Source: Erigeron canadensis
Lineage: Eukaryota > Streptophyta > Magnoliopsida > Asterales > Asteraceae
NCBI RefSeq assembly: GCF_010389155.1
Contig: NC_057769.1
Coordinates: 35,821,548 to 35,885,547, forward strand
Length of the DNA: 64,000 nucleotides
Direction of reading: 5' to 3'
The translations under genes were made by a program, and so were the position numbers. Positions 48,723 to 61,175 of the stretch are shown piece by piece. Position 1 is the stretch's first letter. Each line of letters begins with the position of its first letter. The notes under the pieces are model-generated. The model worked only from the letters and a program-made list of their open reading frames with translations, made no database searches and was not told the DNA's origin.

Positions 48723-50261
48723 TCTATATAAAATTATTAAAACAGTAGTAAACCGAGCAAATCCAATCACTTTTCTAAACTAAAGCTATGTTAAAATATT
48801 GACACATAGGATTTATCCTATGTGACATCTTCATACTTTTTCATAATATTTTATCTTATATTTATATTAAACAAATAAATATAAATAAAAATAAGATATA
48901 AAAAATATATATATAAAAAAGTGAAAATAAACTTTTAAGCAAACTTATTAATTAAGTATTCTTTAACCAAATTAGGAATCGTTATATTTTCATTGGAATT
49001 ATATTTTACGTATTTTAGTTTATTATTTATGACTTTTTGATATTCACTAAAATTTGGTTTCAACTTTAATGTGATTATATCTAATCCATACATTACACAT
49101 TTAGATTCATTAAGATATATTTTTCACTAACAAGTTTGGCTATTTAGATAAAAGTCTACAATAATAGTCGATATTTAGATAACTTTTTATTGTTCTTTTT
49201 ACAATTATATAGTTAATTTAATATGATTTCAAACCTTATTTCGAATGATAATTTTCTTTTTCAAAGTTTCATCTCTTTTTATATGATTGGGGTAAAATCT
49301 CAAGAGTCAAAAAGCAAGTTTTTGTGCCGAGTCAAAAAACGAGTTGACAAGTAGCAAATATTTTTTTACATTCTAATATAATTTTGTATTATTGTTTATT
49401 TGCAAAATTTCTTTGTGTCTAGACTTTACAATTATTCAATCATGCAGGTATCGATATTTTTGATGATGGTATAGAATGTGAAGGATAATGATATACATGG
49501 AACTTGGGAAGATATTTGACATTGTTTTCTTGGGAAGATATTTAACATTGTTTTCTTTGACAACTATTATTCAATTAAATTATAAAATTATAAAGAAATT
49601 AACACAATAATTTTTCGCTTTTATGTTGTTTATAGAATTGAGAAATGATATAGTTACAAACAACATTTACAAACTTAGGTGGCATTTGTTTTGGACTTAA
49701 TACACACAGTCATGACTTAATCAAAGATACCTAATTCATTAAGTCATTAGACGTGTTTGTTTTTTGACTTAATAAAAAAAAACAATTGTATTGACTTAAT
49801 CCATTCAGACGTGATATATCTATTCAGTCATTTATCAATTCAGTCACTTAATGGTTAATAATTTATTAATTTAAAGAGTTTTATTTAAATTACCAAAACA
49901 AGTTTCGAGACATATTTATTATTCATGTACATTAAACATGGTTTAAAATACGAGAATACAATACCTTAACTAACTTTTAAGTTCAATGGAAAGATTTAAA
50001 AATAAATTCAATATAAATTTGAAGATTAACAAAAGAAAAAGTTACTATATATTTATTTTAACTATACAAAATGTATGCAATCTTAAAAATAAAAAATCTT
50101 TAAATATTCATTTAAAGTTTCGTTAGAACCAAATATAGATAACGAGAATTCAAACATTGTTTTTTATCTTTATTTATATATCTACAAAATACACAATATT
50201 AGTCAAAATTTTGTTGAATGATCGTTTTAAACAGCCGCACATCGTGCGGGTAAAAACCTAG
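48723..50261 (+). mobile_element. Non-autonomous Helitron, 1.54 kb
   Basis: It begins A|TCTATATAAAATTATT and ends with a perfect 6-bp-stem hairpin (CCGCAC ATC GTGCGG, 50235-50249), GTAAAAAC and CTAG|T. These are the standard Helitron landmarks: insertion between A and T, no target duplication, hairpin about 10 nt before CTAG. It has no Rep/helicase frame. Confidence 0.72.
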
Positions 50262-50880
50262 TATATATATATATAAGTTTTAGATAAAATAAAACAGGTA
50301 TTAAAGTAAAACAAATAAAACAATAGGTTTCTTTTCACTGAAAATCACCGTGCATCATGAGAATCATCATGTATCAATTGTTTCGTGAATCTTCGTGCAT
50401 CATTTTAACCATTATCTAAGGTTCAAAATCTTGTCTTATTTATTTTTTACTTTAATAATTATTTTACAGTAACAACCCTTTATATATATATATATATATA
50501 TATAAAGATATAAGAAATGGTTATATTAAGAACCCCATAATTACAAGAATCTTTAGCTAAATGACTATAACTAAGTTATAGATACTATTATATATATGAT
50601 ACCTCATGAATACGATATGTCAAAGCCTATCAACGATTTACTTAAACTCCGTTGCAAACTCCGCTGCAACGTGCGGGTAAGATTCTTTTTGACTTTATTC
50701 AAAAAGTTAACGTTGTTTGTGAGCTAGGTCCCTAATAAGCTAACTTATGTATACTTATATTATTAATAATGGAGATATACCGTGTATAAGTAATTTAATC
50801 TTTTATGAAAATTAAATAATATAAATTAATAGTAATAAAAAACAAAAAAATTATAAATTAATGCGTCTTTTTCTATAATT
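50262..50880. other. Repeat-derived AT-rich DNA
   Basis: It contains a TA run (50478-50504), a copy of the 26640-27650 element end (GTGAATCTTCGTGCATCA), a decayed Helitron-like end (GCTGCAACGTGCGGGTAAG, 50662) and a copy of the segment at 48418-48480. Confidence 0.45.
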
Positions 50881-50889
50881 TATGAGTAA

Positions 50890-51180
50890 TATAAAATTAA
50901 AAAAGTTCTTTTGTAGCCCATATACATAAAGGGATATCCCAACCAACCTTTTTGGGTATCTAGATTACACCTACTATTTGCAGCGATAGTTACTGCAAAT
51001 AGTGCGGGCCCCTTGTCTGTAATGGCAAATCTGGCAAAAAATAACGAGACCCCTGTCAGTAATTGCTGCAAATAGTTGGATATGAACAAAACACCACTAT
51101 TTGCAGCGATAATCGCTGTAAATAGTCTGGTTTAATTACCAAAAAAGTAGTCGGAATACCAACCGCCTATATATATTCTT
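50890..51180. repeat. Element with three matching hairpin half-sites
   Basis: ACTATTTGCAGCGATA...TGCAAATAGT palindromes lie at about 50973-51002 and 51094-51127, with a half copy GCTGCAAATAGT at 51064. The flanks TATCCCAACC and GTCGGAATACC match an element at 63282-63498. It is probably a non-autonomous DNA transposon. Confidence 0.5.
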
Positions 51181-51560
51181 ATTTTTGGTATTAGTGTATT
51201 ACTGATGGCATGTACTCGTGGTTCACTTCTCATATTGACATACATTCAAAGGGTAGGGGGCACTCCAAAATAAGCGGACCAATCGACTTTATTATTCCGA
51301 CATAAACATTAAAATCATGGCTCTCTATATAATGACTCAACATTAACTTTCAAGGTTGCTAGATGGGTCAACCACAATTGTAGCATACAGTAAATATTTA
51401 AAATAGTTTTTAGGATGTATGGTAGGCTTTATTATGGATCTTGAGATTGATAGATCCTTCCCCTCAAGTCACTATAAGGATAGGGGCACCATATCAACAG
51501 TCACAAAGCTACCTAAAATTTACTAGCCTTTGGGTTGTTTCATGAACGTAGCATATTTTT
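51181..51560. other. Intergenic DNA
   Basis: Nothing recognisable was seen. Confidence 0.4.
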
Positions 51561-51564
51561 TTCT

Positions 51565-51770
51565 TTTTTTTTTTAACAGTAGTCCGTATACGACATCAGG
51601 GAACACCTCACCGTATAATGATGAAACCCTACACGTACTCTAGACTACGAGATGTAGACCATAAGCCGTTACAGGTGATTCAGAGAAAAACCCACAAACT
51701 TATCACTCTTAAGAGTCAAACCCAAGACCTGTAGGAAAAACCAATGATGCATCTAAGAGTTGAGCTAACT
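51565..51770 (-). mobile_element. tRNA-derived SINE, family 3
   Basis: On the minus strand the head has AGTTAGCTCAACTCTTAGATG (box A) trimmed to TTAGCTCAACTCTTAGATG and GGGTTTGACTCTTAAG (box B). The 3' part has CATTATACGGTGAGGTGTTC and a terminal A run. It matches the copies at 22094 and 32754. Confidence 0.75.
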
Positions 51771-52729
51771 TCATTTTCTCCTTGCAACACGTCAACACCT
51801 CTTCACTATTTTCACTTTAATTTACACACATGATCCACATACATGTACTGATATACATATGGTAAAAATGAACACAAAGTTCCCACACAACTAGGTTTAG
51901 ATGTGAAACAAAAAAACTCGTCTTTCTAACCTGAATAGCAACAATCTTATTCGTTTTTACTATTTAGAAATTTACATGATATTTTGAAACACACTAATCA
52001 ATGGCATACATACGAAATTTTCCCAGTTGTCTAATGCAATTGATGTTTCAAATACGAAATAGTTAAACATAAATAAAGAGAGGGAGTCATAGTCGCTTGA
52101 TGGATGACCATAGATTCCTTAACAACTATTTGATTTAAAATTGACAAATCATAAGAATGTTATTATCAGAATGTGAAGCCAAATGAAAAGAAAGCAATCA
52201 GACAGAGATCAGTTGTACTAGTGATAAGTGGGAAGAAAAGCTACTCCCCATCCTTTCAATATTCAAACACTGATTAGATTTTGGGATATACATATATACT
52301 AGTTGCAATTAAAAACTCCAATAATAAACATTGTTTTTACATATAAAAACAATACAAATATTATAGAAATTAAGAAATATATACGAGTAGTGTAAATATG
52401 GACCAAAACAACCGAATATTCTTTGTTAGACAAGTCTAAAAAGGAATGTTCTTTTGATCATAGTTTTTTACTTTTATTGATTTCGTCCTTTTATTATGTT
52501 TATTATGTGGACCTTGGAATTAAAACTTATAATGAAAATGCTAAATGAAATCATTAGTTCTTCACTTAACCGGCATAAAATGTACGTTTTTATATTAAAA
52601 TCCCCTCCTGAATTTTATGTTAAGTGTATAACTATTTAATGCATCTTAACGAAAGTCATTAAAGCTTTGTTTAGCAAAATCCAACTTATAATACAAAAGA
52701 ACATATATAAATTCTTGTAGGCAAAGACA
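51771..52729. other. Intergenic AT-rich DNA
   Basis: No gene or element ends were recognised. Confidence 0.4.
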
Positions 52730-53430
52730 ATTTTTTTTTTAACGGCCGGGAAGGTCGTTCTATCGAGCTGAGCAGTGACATCCTAACGGGCAGTATGCTT
52801 AGGGTTCGAGGGCACCTTATGTTGGAATAAACATGATTCGATCCGAGTGATAAAACATCCCCAATCGTCCTGTGGAACCTGTAAGAACATAAAGCATAAT
52901 TGCTATTGATTTCGGGTTCCCATAACAAGGTGATTGAGTAATAATGGGATGATAAATTCGGCTGAAACATGATGCACGAATTTAGAGAGGAGAGACACAC
53001 GAATTTGTGTGGGATTATGTGTGTGTGATTAACCTTAACTTAGGGTTAATTACCCTCTATTTATAATGAGAGTAATTATACTTACCACCCTTTAGTAATT
53101 ACACATTCAACCCTTCTGGTGTTTAATGTGTGTATCATTAGTCCTCTTAGTTACAATCACCTAATGGGAAACCCTATACTACGTCTCTAAGAGTAAATAC
53201 GTCCATCATATATTTACCTAAACATAGGGATTTCAGTTATTGTCAATTATCATATCAGGAATGATACATGATCAGTGACGGTCACACTAACGTGGTTCCA
53301 ACACCTTACACCGCTGGTACCCCCAAAGGGATTCCATTTTACGCTAAATAGGTAAATGCCCGAGGTCAATGGGGAATACAAGATTCGATCCCATGACCTT
53401 CAAGCCAATATCCTCTCTCGCCAAGATATC
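52730..53430 (-). mobile_element. tRNA-derived SINE split by a solo LTR
   Basis: On the minus strand the head (53430 downward) reads GGCGAGAGAGGATATTGGC and GGGATCGAATCTTG (box B). The body is interrupted at 53304/52819 by the LTR and ends in poly(A) at about 52730-52741. The head is tRNA-like but distinct from families 1-3. Confidence 0.65.
52820..53303. mobile_element. Solo LTR, 484 bp, 5-bp target duplication
   Basis: It starts TGTTGGAA and ends TTCCAACA, a perfect 8-bp terminal inversion with the TG...CA ends of LTR retrotransposons. CCTTA lies directly outside both ends (52815-52819 and 53304-53308). No internal retroelement sequence remains, so it is the product of recombination between two LTRs. 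CTATTTATAATG near 53058 could be its TATA box. Confidence 0.9.
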
Positions 53431-53960
53431 CAAAATTACCATGTGATCGAACTCTATTTGACTACAACTTATATAGTCAACGTACTTATCCTCCTGTTTA
53501 CATAATCACGCATATAAACAGTAGAAAGTTTAAGCATCTCAACTGAGTGGATTTGGATAAACGCTTGATCAACAAATAAATCATTCTCATATATAATAAT
53601 GTGTGTTTAAATCAATATATTAACTAAGCAAACTTACTCATTAGTGGCGGATATAAGATTTTAATCACATAAGTATTTGATTTTTACTTGACGACTTAGT
53701 TGAAACAGAAAATAGATGAAATGGGTCGGTCACAAATGCATGATATATATTCACGAAGCAACATGTTCATTAATTTATTATTTTTAATACCTTACAACTT
53801 TATAAGTGCAGGAATCTCGGATAGTGAACGAGAAGTAGTTCAACCAAAGACCAATGTCAATCCTTTCTATGGTGGATGAAATAAAAACTCTAAGTTTTCT
53901 TTGGATTAAAAACAGGGGCAAGTTACCATCAATAACGTGAGAAACTTAGAGATCTTTTGA
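53431..53960. other. Intergenic DNA
   Basis: Nothing coding. TTAGTGGCGGATATAAG near 53641 resembles a hAT end, but no partner end was found. Confidence 0.35.
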
Positions 53961-53979
53961 CGTTGCCTCTTGGGCATTG

Positions 53980-54092
53980 TAATTTCTTTTGATGTTAGCT
54001 ATTGGTGTTCATGTACTGTAAAATAACTTTGTTTCTTATCATCTAGTTTCCTGCTAGATTAATAAATGAATTTGTTGGCCATTAAAAAAGAA
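53980..54092 (+). mobile_element. LINE-like 3' end
   Basis: TTCATGTACTGTAAAATAAC, CTAGATTAATAAATGAATTT and then an A-rich stretch look like the 3' tail of a severely truncated LINE. No coding part remains. Confidence 0.4.
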
Positions 54093-54339
54093 AAAACGCT
54101 ACAAGTGTGAATAATCATTTGCCGAATAAACTTAGCAAATGATTTCTTCCGCAAGAAAAAACTCCCTAAAGAATAGGTATATAATTCCTTGTGTTATGTT
54201 ATTGACGAAGTGGTGGTGCCCCTACCAATGCTGCCAATCTGCCATAAATACCATAACGACATGAGAGAAAACATAATCAATATGAAGGCTAATGACAAAA
54301 CTAAAGAGGCTAGGCATTTACTATGTATCACACCAATGA

Positions 54340-54550
54340 CTTGGCCCTTAGTTTCGGGGATTTTTTCCTAGATCTCTTTCAAGTTTTTTTCATCCATTTT
54401 AATACTTACACAGTTAAAGCCTGGACAGAATGGTGTACGTTTAAATATGTAGATTCCTTCTCGATTGTATACATCTCTTCATGTACTTGTATATGTGTTT
54501 TTGTGAAATTACTTGCTAGCAGTCGCGGTTAATAAAATCATTAAAAAAAT
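54340..54550 (+). mobile_element. Truncated LINE 3' tail
   Basis: It shares CGGGGATTTTTTCCT, AGGTTTTTTTCATC-like and CTTGTATATGTG-like segments in the same order with 59165-59365 and ends in an A-rich stretch after GGTTAATAAAATCATT. Both look like 5'-truncated copies of one LINE family. Confidence 0.55.
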
Positions 54551-54844
54551 AATATAGGAAAAACACCTCGAATCCTCAATCGATTCTAATGAATATCTAA
54601 AGTTGGCTAGAGAGTGAATTTGTCTTGGTAGTCTCTTTGGATGCCCTTACCCCACAAGCGTAAAAGCAAGTAATTAAATGTGTAAAATGATGTAAGTTTT
54701 TCCAATCGTTGTAATCTAATCAGGACTGTATTTCTAGAATATTTCAAAAAGATAAAAGAAAAACCAAAATATTAGGTGAAATTTAAGAGTAAAATGAAGA
54801 AAGAAAAGTCCTGATCGAGTTTAAGTTTTAAAATTAAACGAGAT
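54551..54844. other. Intergenic DNA
   Basis: Nothing recognisable was seen between the LINE tail and the Helitron-like element. Confidence 0.4.
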
Positions 54845-55087
54845 GGTCGGGTATCCGCGCAATGCAGCGGCAGGGCGGTGACGACGGGTGATGGTGACAT
54901 TAACGGTGTGGTTATTAATGTAAAGATAGATGACGTAAAAGGATAGTATAGTTAATGAAAAAAAGAAACTAATGAAATATGAGATATGTGTGAAAATATT
55001 TAGTTTTATATAAGGGTATTTTAATCATATCAAAGGCTTAAAGTTTAATAAGAAACAAAATAAGTTTGCTTTATTAGGTATTATAGA
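54845..55087 (-). mobile_element. Short Helitron-like element
   Basis: On the minus strand it starts A|TCTATAATACCTAATAAAG and ends near CGCTGCATTGCGCGGATAC. Its GGCGGTGACGACGGGTGATG block matches the element at 55457. The terminal CTAG has decayed. Confidence 0.5.
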
Positions 55088-55456
55088 TATACTTATAAAG
55101 ATGTTTAAACTTAACTATTATTTATGGGGTAATCATCTGCACTGTAGATTTTCAATATAAATTTATATCCTCGACCCCCTGAATTTTACAAGATGCACCA
55201 AATAAATCTTCCCCATGTGAGAGAGACAATACCCATGATAAGTACATTTGAAGACATTACCGATGATGGGTATATCTGCAGTACAAATATTAAACCCATT
55301 ATTTATATACTCTTATAAAAATTGTTCAGATTAATTGATTTATATAAAATTTTGATATGCGGAATTCTCTTTTTATCCCTCAAAAATCAACAATTAATTG
55401 TAAACTTATTTTAAAAAATTATCTCTCTCTCTCTATATATATACATATTAATAACA

Positions 55457-55733
55457 CTAGCATAGTACCCGCGCAAATGCGACGGCGGTGGCCATAATGC
55501 GATGGTGACGGGCGGCGGTGGTGACGACGAGTAGTGTGGACTATTATGTAAATCTAATTAATATAATGGTTAGTATAGTTATTTTAAAGGTTGATGGACT
55601 AATGGTGTTTTTGTTTCATTTAGAGTGTGGTTGTATCGTATTTAGGAGGTATTGTTTTAACGGATGACAATTTTGACATTTTCCCCCTGTAACTTTCAAC
55701 AGGGGGTCTATTCTTTTTAATAAGGAGTATAGA
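55457..55733 (-). mobile_element. Short Helitron, 277 bp
   Basis: On the minus strand it starts A|TCTATACTCCTTATT and ends GCATTTGCGCGGGTACTATG, CTAG, T. A GC-rich GGCGGTGGTGACGACGAG block lies inside its 3' part. It is one of the smallest complete-looking copies in the window. Confidence 0.65.
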
Positions 55734-58700
55734 TATTTGTCCAAAATAGCAACTAATTGAAAAAGGGGTAATCGTCTGGAAATCCTTTAGTCCCGTAATT
55801 AGAATTTTGCATTTCAGCCTAGTGACCTTGCTACGCTACCTGGCGGTTAAATTCCAGAGAACTTGGTTTGGCTGAATATGTTTATGCAGATATTCAAACT
55901 TGAGTGGTTAACTCATCAAGCCGTTTTTTAAGGGGACATGTAATCACTAGACTGTAATCCAGATGATTTGAAAATAGCTTATAACAACCCGTTGGTAGTA
56001 AAAATGTACCATTACTATTTACAAACAAAATAAACTACACATTCTAAATCCTAATGACATATAAATACATTAAAAAGTGTTTAAATCTCATTAACCAATT
56101 CTAGCATCAGATGGAACAAACATTTACTAGAAGTAACTTCCGTTACGTGACGTGCCGTCATATTACTATCCAAGAAGCCCCTAAAACTTATGGAGTGAAG
56201 CAATTCTTAAGTTGCCTCAAGTCGTCGTCATCATAACCATCCCACACTAATGGCTTCATCGATTTTTGAAATAGGTAGAAACAAACGGAGTTAGTCGGCG
56301 ACTAAAAACGAAGGCCCATCCCCAAAGTCTCCTAAAGGGGAAGTAGCTGGTGATTCACGGGTGAAAAACAGGTGACTTGGGTGCTTGTGTGCTCACTTTG
56401 CTTAGTCTTAGTGTTCAATAAAAGGTTAAAAACGTACTCCCTTTTTAAAGAAAGCCTCTAGTAGATAGGATTCTGCTATAGGAATACCTCATATGCTAGT
56501 AGTGTATACGGACTGTATGATTTTGCTTGATGGGTCTCTTTCAGACGGTCTATTAAGGGTGTTAACAAGCCTGATCCCTTTTTTGACTGAATATTAACAT
56601 ATTTGGATGGACTGTTAACTAAATTATTAACAGTGGTGGTCTTTATTTTTGGACAGATTAGTCCTAGATAGCTCATATAATACATGAAGTATGATACTTT
56701 ATTTTTTCTGGTCAATATAGTATAAGAGCATATGGGTCATACACTAGGTATATATTTATGTTAGAGTATACTTTTGATTAATGTAACACAATATACATGT
56801 ATTATACCTGACTGCACAAGTTAGTAATGCATGAATGTGATACACTAATTAGTAATGCATGAATGTGATACACTAATTGATAGTGGTGGTACAAATATCA
56901 CTCCCCATTTATGTTGAATTGGTAGATGTGTAATTACCGGAACAACTTGTAGTAAATGAATGTGCGACACTTTTGCCGTGAAACATATAGGCGTACCTTC
57001 CGCGAAAGACAATAATTGATGTTCAACACTCTAATCATCTAATAACGTCTCTTTCCATATATGTCACAAATCAACCGATAAAGACGAACATAAATACACA
57101 TTTAATGATAATCCCTCAAAATTGACATGCCAAATTAAACTATGGGTTTTCTTTATATTGTGTTTTTTACCACTCCGATCATCCTCACTTCTCGCCGAAT
57201 GAAACCCATCATAAGTGAGAAAAACCCCATGATCTACCGTATTATTAAGTTTATTATAGGTATCTCAACTCAACGTCTCAACCACTTATACCAAGGGTTA
57301 TCGGTTGCCACGTGTTTAGTTGGTATAGACGTATAGTTATAGTAAACCGGCCACCACCATCATGTAAAAGCAACGTTCGTTGAATCTTTCAATTTATCCA
57401 ATTGTAGGGGCCTCCGTCTCTCCTCTCATGATAATAAATAACTTTGGGCCTCAAGATCTCTTGGCTCATACAGGGTATTTCGTTTTCTAATATGATCAAT
57501 ATTAATTCACCATGTTAAAAACACTTCCCCGTAACGTATGGAGTCATTTAACACAGGTACCAATCATGCATCTTCCATAATAAATAGCTCTGAGATGATA
57601 TGTCTATTGATTGTATCTATGTAAGTGTAACTAACCTTTTGTAACAATTATGATTACTTTTTAGAGCAACGAAGTAACAAGGACAAATTATATAGTACAA
57701 AGGATTGTTAATAGATATGGTTGTATGTACGAACTCGTACATAGCAAGCTTTTCACTAGTCATTTTCCATGGAATTGAAGTTGATACTTCCGAAGACTTA
57801 GAAAAAAATTTTAGTGAGAAATATAAAATTTGATTTACAACCCAATGCCCAATGGAGGTTCAATGTAAAAGGAGATGGTGATAAAAAGGAGTGACACATT
57901 AGCTTAAGATATGAGCCTTAATTATATTCAACATTTCAACAATCTTATCCTCAAACCAAATTTTGTAATTGGGTCTCCTCCTGTTCAGCTAGATTCCATG
58001 ATGCTACTTTTTTCATACCGTCGATAATTTTCATCAGAACGTACACACCCGTTTTATCGCCTTTTTTTTTTCAATACAAGGCATACCTGGATCAACTAAT
58101 ACCGTAGATCCGGAGCTTAAACCATCTACATTACCAATTAGCCCAATCTGGCTTTAATATATACCACTTATTAAGACCATTTACACATCAAGCCCAATAT
58201 ACGTTCAATGGGTTCAACTCTCATATTAACTTATGTAGTTATGTTACCATAACCAATTGATGTATATACTTGTGTGTACATATGATATTAACAAGACATA
58301 CCCGCTTTGACAAGTAATTTGTTTTGTAAACTATTGGTTGATCGAGCAACCATGTAAGTTTCACTGTTGAATTTGTCACTCGTTACCTCTGCCCTTTTAC
58401 AAAAACCTTACAGGGTTACAGGAGTTTTCCCACCATCAATGAATAGTTCAATTAATTTCTTCACAATAAATGTATATATGGCCACGGATCAACTTACTAC
58501 TTTTTGAATTTGTTTAAACCACTTAGTTGCTACAGGCTGGCCTTTGTAGAAACCATATGGGACCCATTGGCCGGAGAGACGTGGTCTTGGGCTCGATCAA
58601 GCCCAGCAAGATGTTGAGGTCTGATATTCAAAGTGAAATTTTTTATTTGTCCGTTCCTTCCTCCATCGCATGTTAGGGGTTGTTTGCGTTGGTGTGTTGG

Positions 58701-59164
58701 GTTGTCTGAAAGCTAATTCTTGTAGGCTAGACAATGGCTGATGACAAAAGATACGCATATGACATATAGAATGCCCTTGTCAATCTACACCTTTTTTTGA
58801 GATAATTTAAAGGCATTCGCGTGTCCATATACACATCACAACCTTGAGTACTACACAAAATTATTTGAATGCTATTGTAATCTTGAAATACAGAGTTTTA
58901 AACAACTTCTTAAATCAATGTATATTTAATTTCGTTTTGTTAGGAGATGTTTGAATATTTTCATTAAATTGTATAAACAAAGGAGCGTAATGCATACTTA
59001 AATGCTAATGTACTGTTGGAATGCTGATGTTGATACGTCCGAACAATTATATCTTACCTGTAAATATGTATATAATATGGGTTTTGTTTGGGTGCTATGA
59101 TGTTTCTTTTTGGTCCTGATCAATTCGGAATATTATCAAAAACGAGCTAGGGTGAAAACCTGTG
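55734..59164. other. Long gene-free stretch
   Basis: About 3.4 kb without a gene that I can support. It has a 28-bp tandem duplication at 56821-56876 (TTAGTAATGCATGAATGTGA). Frames at 56476-56715 and 57142-57336 are short and unlike any family I know. Confidence 0.45.
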
Positions 59165-59365
59165 ATTCGACCCCTAGTCTCGGGGATTTTTTCCTGGGCT
59201 GTCTTCCAGGTTTTTTTCATCTCTTTTTGTGTTCTCACAGTTCTGATCTGGACTTTTTGGGTGTCTATATTGTACATGTATTGTAAATTTGTATTCTTGG
59301 ACTACTAGTGATTTTGCTAGTAGTTATATATATATACATTATCGCCTTTCAAAAAAAAAAAAAAA
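59165..59365 (+). mobile_element. Truncated LINE 3' tail with poly(A)
   Basis: It shares CGGGGATTTTTTCCT and the following layout with 54340-54550. It ends in a run of 17 A. The gene part is lost. Confidence 0.6.
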
Positions 59366-59375
59366 AACCTAAGGC

Positions 59376-59640
59376 TAAAAGGAGTGGGGGAAGATGGAGA
59401 GGGGGGGAGGGATATTCACCATGTGGCAAGAATATTTTGATAAGAAAAGGGGGGAATGGTGTAAAGGGGGGAGAAGGGGGAGTTGAAGGGGGTGGGGGTG
59501 AAGGTTTTGGGCGAAAAAAAAAATTCCGCCTCAAGGGGAAAGGGGTGCAATCAGCAAGCAGGGGTGGTGTTCTGGGCGAGATTTAGGCGAAAAGTGGGGG
59601 AGACATGTCCCGCCCCGTTTATCCTAAAGGCTTATGGGGC
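59376..59640 (+). repeat. G-rich purine block
   Basis: Many runs of three to seven G on the plus strand (for example 59400-59411, 59449-59498) alternate with A. This could form G-quadruplexes or reflect a low-quality region. The open frames across it are compositional artefacts. Confidence 0.6.
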
Positions 59641-61175
59641 AACGGGCCCTTGTAATTTTGGTGATGGGAAGCCAATTTTTAATTACGTTGTAGGGGGGTC
59701 TCTCACTATCTTAAATGCATGTATCGTACACCTAAAAAATTTGATAATTGAGGAAGATTCAAGTAAGTGAGGTGATGATGACTAATTGACTATATTTATA
59801 TAGGTATAGGTATAGGTTCAAACCCATAGGTATAACATTATCATATGTTAATTAGTGTTGCACCTAAGAAATGGGCTGGGCTGGGACCCGAGTAAAAATC
59901 AGACCCATATACTTGGATGGCTAAAAGTTAGATATCACTACACACAAAGCTCAAGTTTGTAGCTATGTACTATAGGTCTATAGTGACGACCCATTACTCA
60001 AGTAACTATTAATTCCCCTTCCACTACGTACACCCTCTTGTACAATATTGGGATGTTTCTAATCGAAGATTTTGCCATTAAAAACTACGAGGATAGTATA
60101 TTATCAAGTGTAATGTCCCAGACATGGGAGGCCCAGAGGGGTGCAAGCAAGACATCTGTCCGGGGCACAATTTTGAAAGGGCACAAAAATTTTAAATTTT
60201 TTATATATTATATTATATATGTAAAGGTTTTAGGTAAAATAAAACAACTATTAGAGTAAAACAAATAAGCAATATATGTAAAAGTATAATATTATAATGT
60301 CTATCATTTTGTTAATGTTATAACGTCTCAATTATATAAATTTTTTTTACTTATATAGTTGGATTCCTTAGAGTTGGGGGCACTTTTTTTCTCGGTTCGA
60401 ACTGGGCACTTGATTTCTCAGGACCGTCACTGATCACAGATCACTCATTAAAATGGTGTTGATTTGGTTGGATAACACTTCCTAAGAAATTTTATTGAAA
60501 TATATTTATTAGAGAATATAGGTTATATATGTTAAAGTAGTGTCGCACAGCCTAGTTCAATTTATGTTAACATATTTCTTTCATTGTTACTTGTTAGACG
60601 ACCATCTTCAATTGTTCGTACCAAATTTTGTTTTAAAGTTGTCATATATCCTGATAGTTTGGTAAACAAATAAATAAAATTGATAATAGAGTTAAATATG
60701 TATAATATTCGATCCCCGCAACCTTATAATATCCTTAATCTAATTTAAGTTTTTCAAAATAAAGTTGTCCCATCAGTGACCCTGTCAATAGCGGTGTGAC
60801 AATTGGTGTGTCAATTTAGAAAAGTTGAAATGACGTTAAGCTAATACAACTAAGTAAGGAAGTGACGAACCCGCTCTGAAATGGTTTACGATCGGTAGAC
60901 CATATATTATATATACACGATTTTTTTTTTCCTCTAAAGTTTTTGTGGTACTTGATGAAAAGGACCCCATTTGTATGGAAACCTTGTCTTGTCTCTCTTT
61001 ATGATTCTTTCTCTCTTACTATAAGTTTATTACAACTATATCATTCATTCAGAAATGTGACAATAATTCTAAACTCACTATTTCATCTTCAAAACTAACT
61101 CCATTTCACCATTTGCTTTCAAACAATATATGCACATATTGAGATTGATTCATATTAGTTGTTTGTGTAGTTGGA
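59641..61175. other. Intergenic DNA upstream of the ERF gene
   Basis: A hAT-like element may span about 60105-60434: its right end, reverse-complemented, reads CAGTGACGGTCCTGAG, but the left end is degenerate. The last 250 bases (TATATTATATATA at 60902, pyrimidine-rich leader from about 60990) form the probable ERF promoter and 5'UTR. Confidence 0.4.

Noticed and set aside
50655..50690. Further Helitron 3' end (GCTGCAACGTGCGGGTAAG)
   Set aside because: No CTAG terminus and no matching 5' end could be paired with it.
56476..57336. Small frames of 79 and 64 codons
   Set aside because: No recognisable motifs, AT-driven composition and no splice or promoter context.
59308..59586. Glycine/arginine-rich frames in the G-rich block
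   Set aside because: Purely compositional: repeated GGG and GGA codons, no conserved motif.
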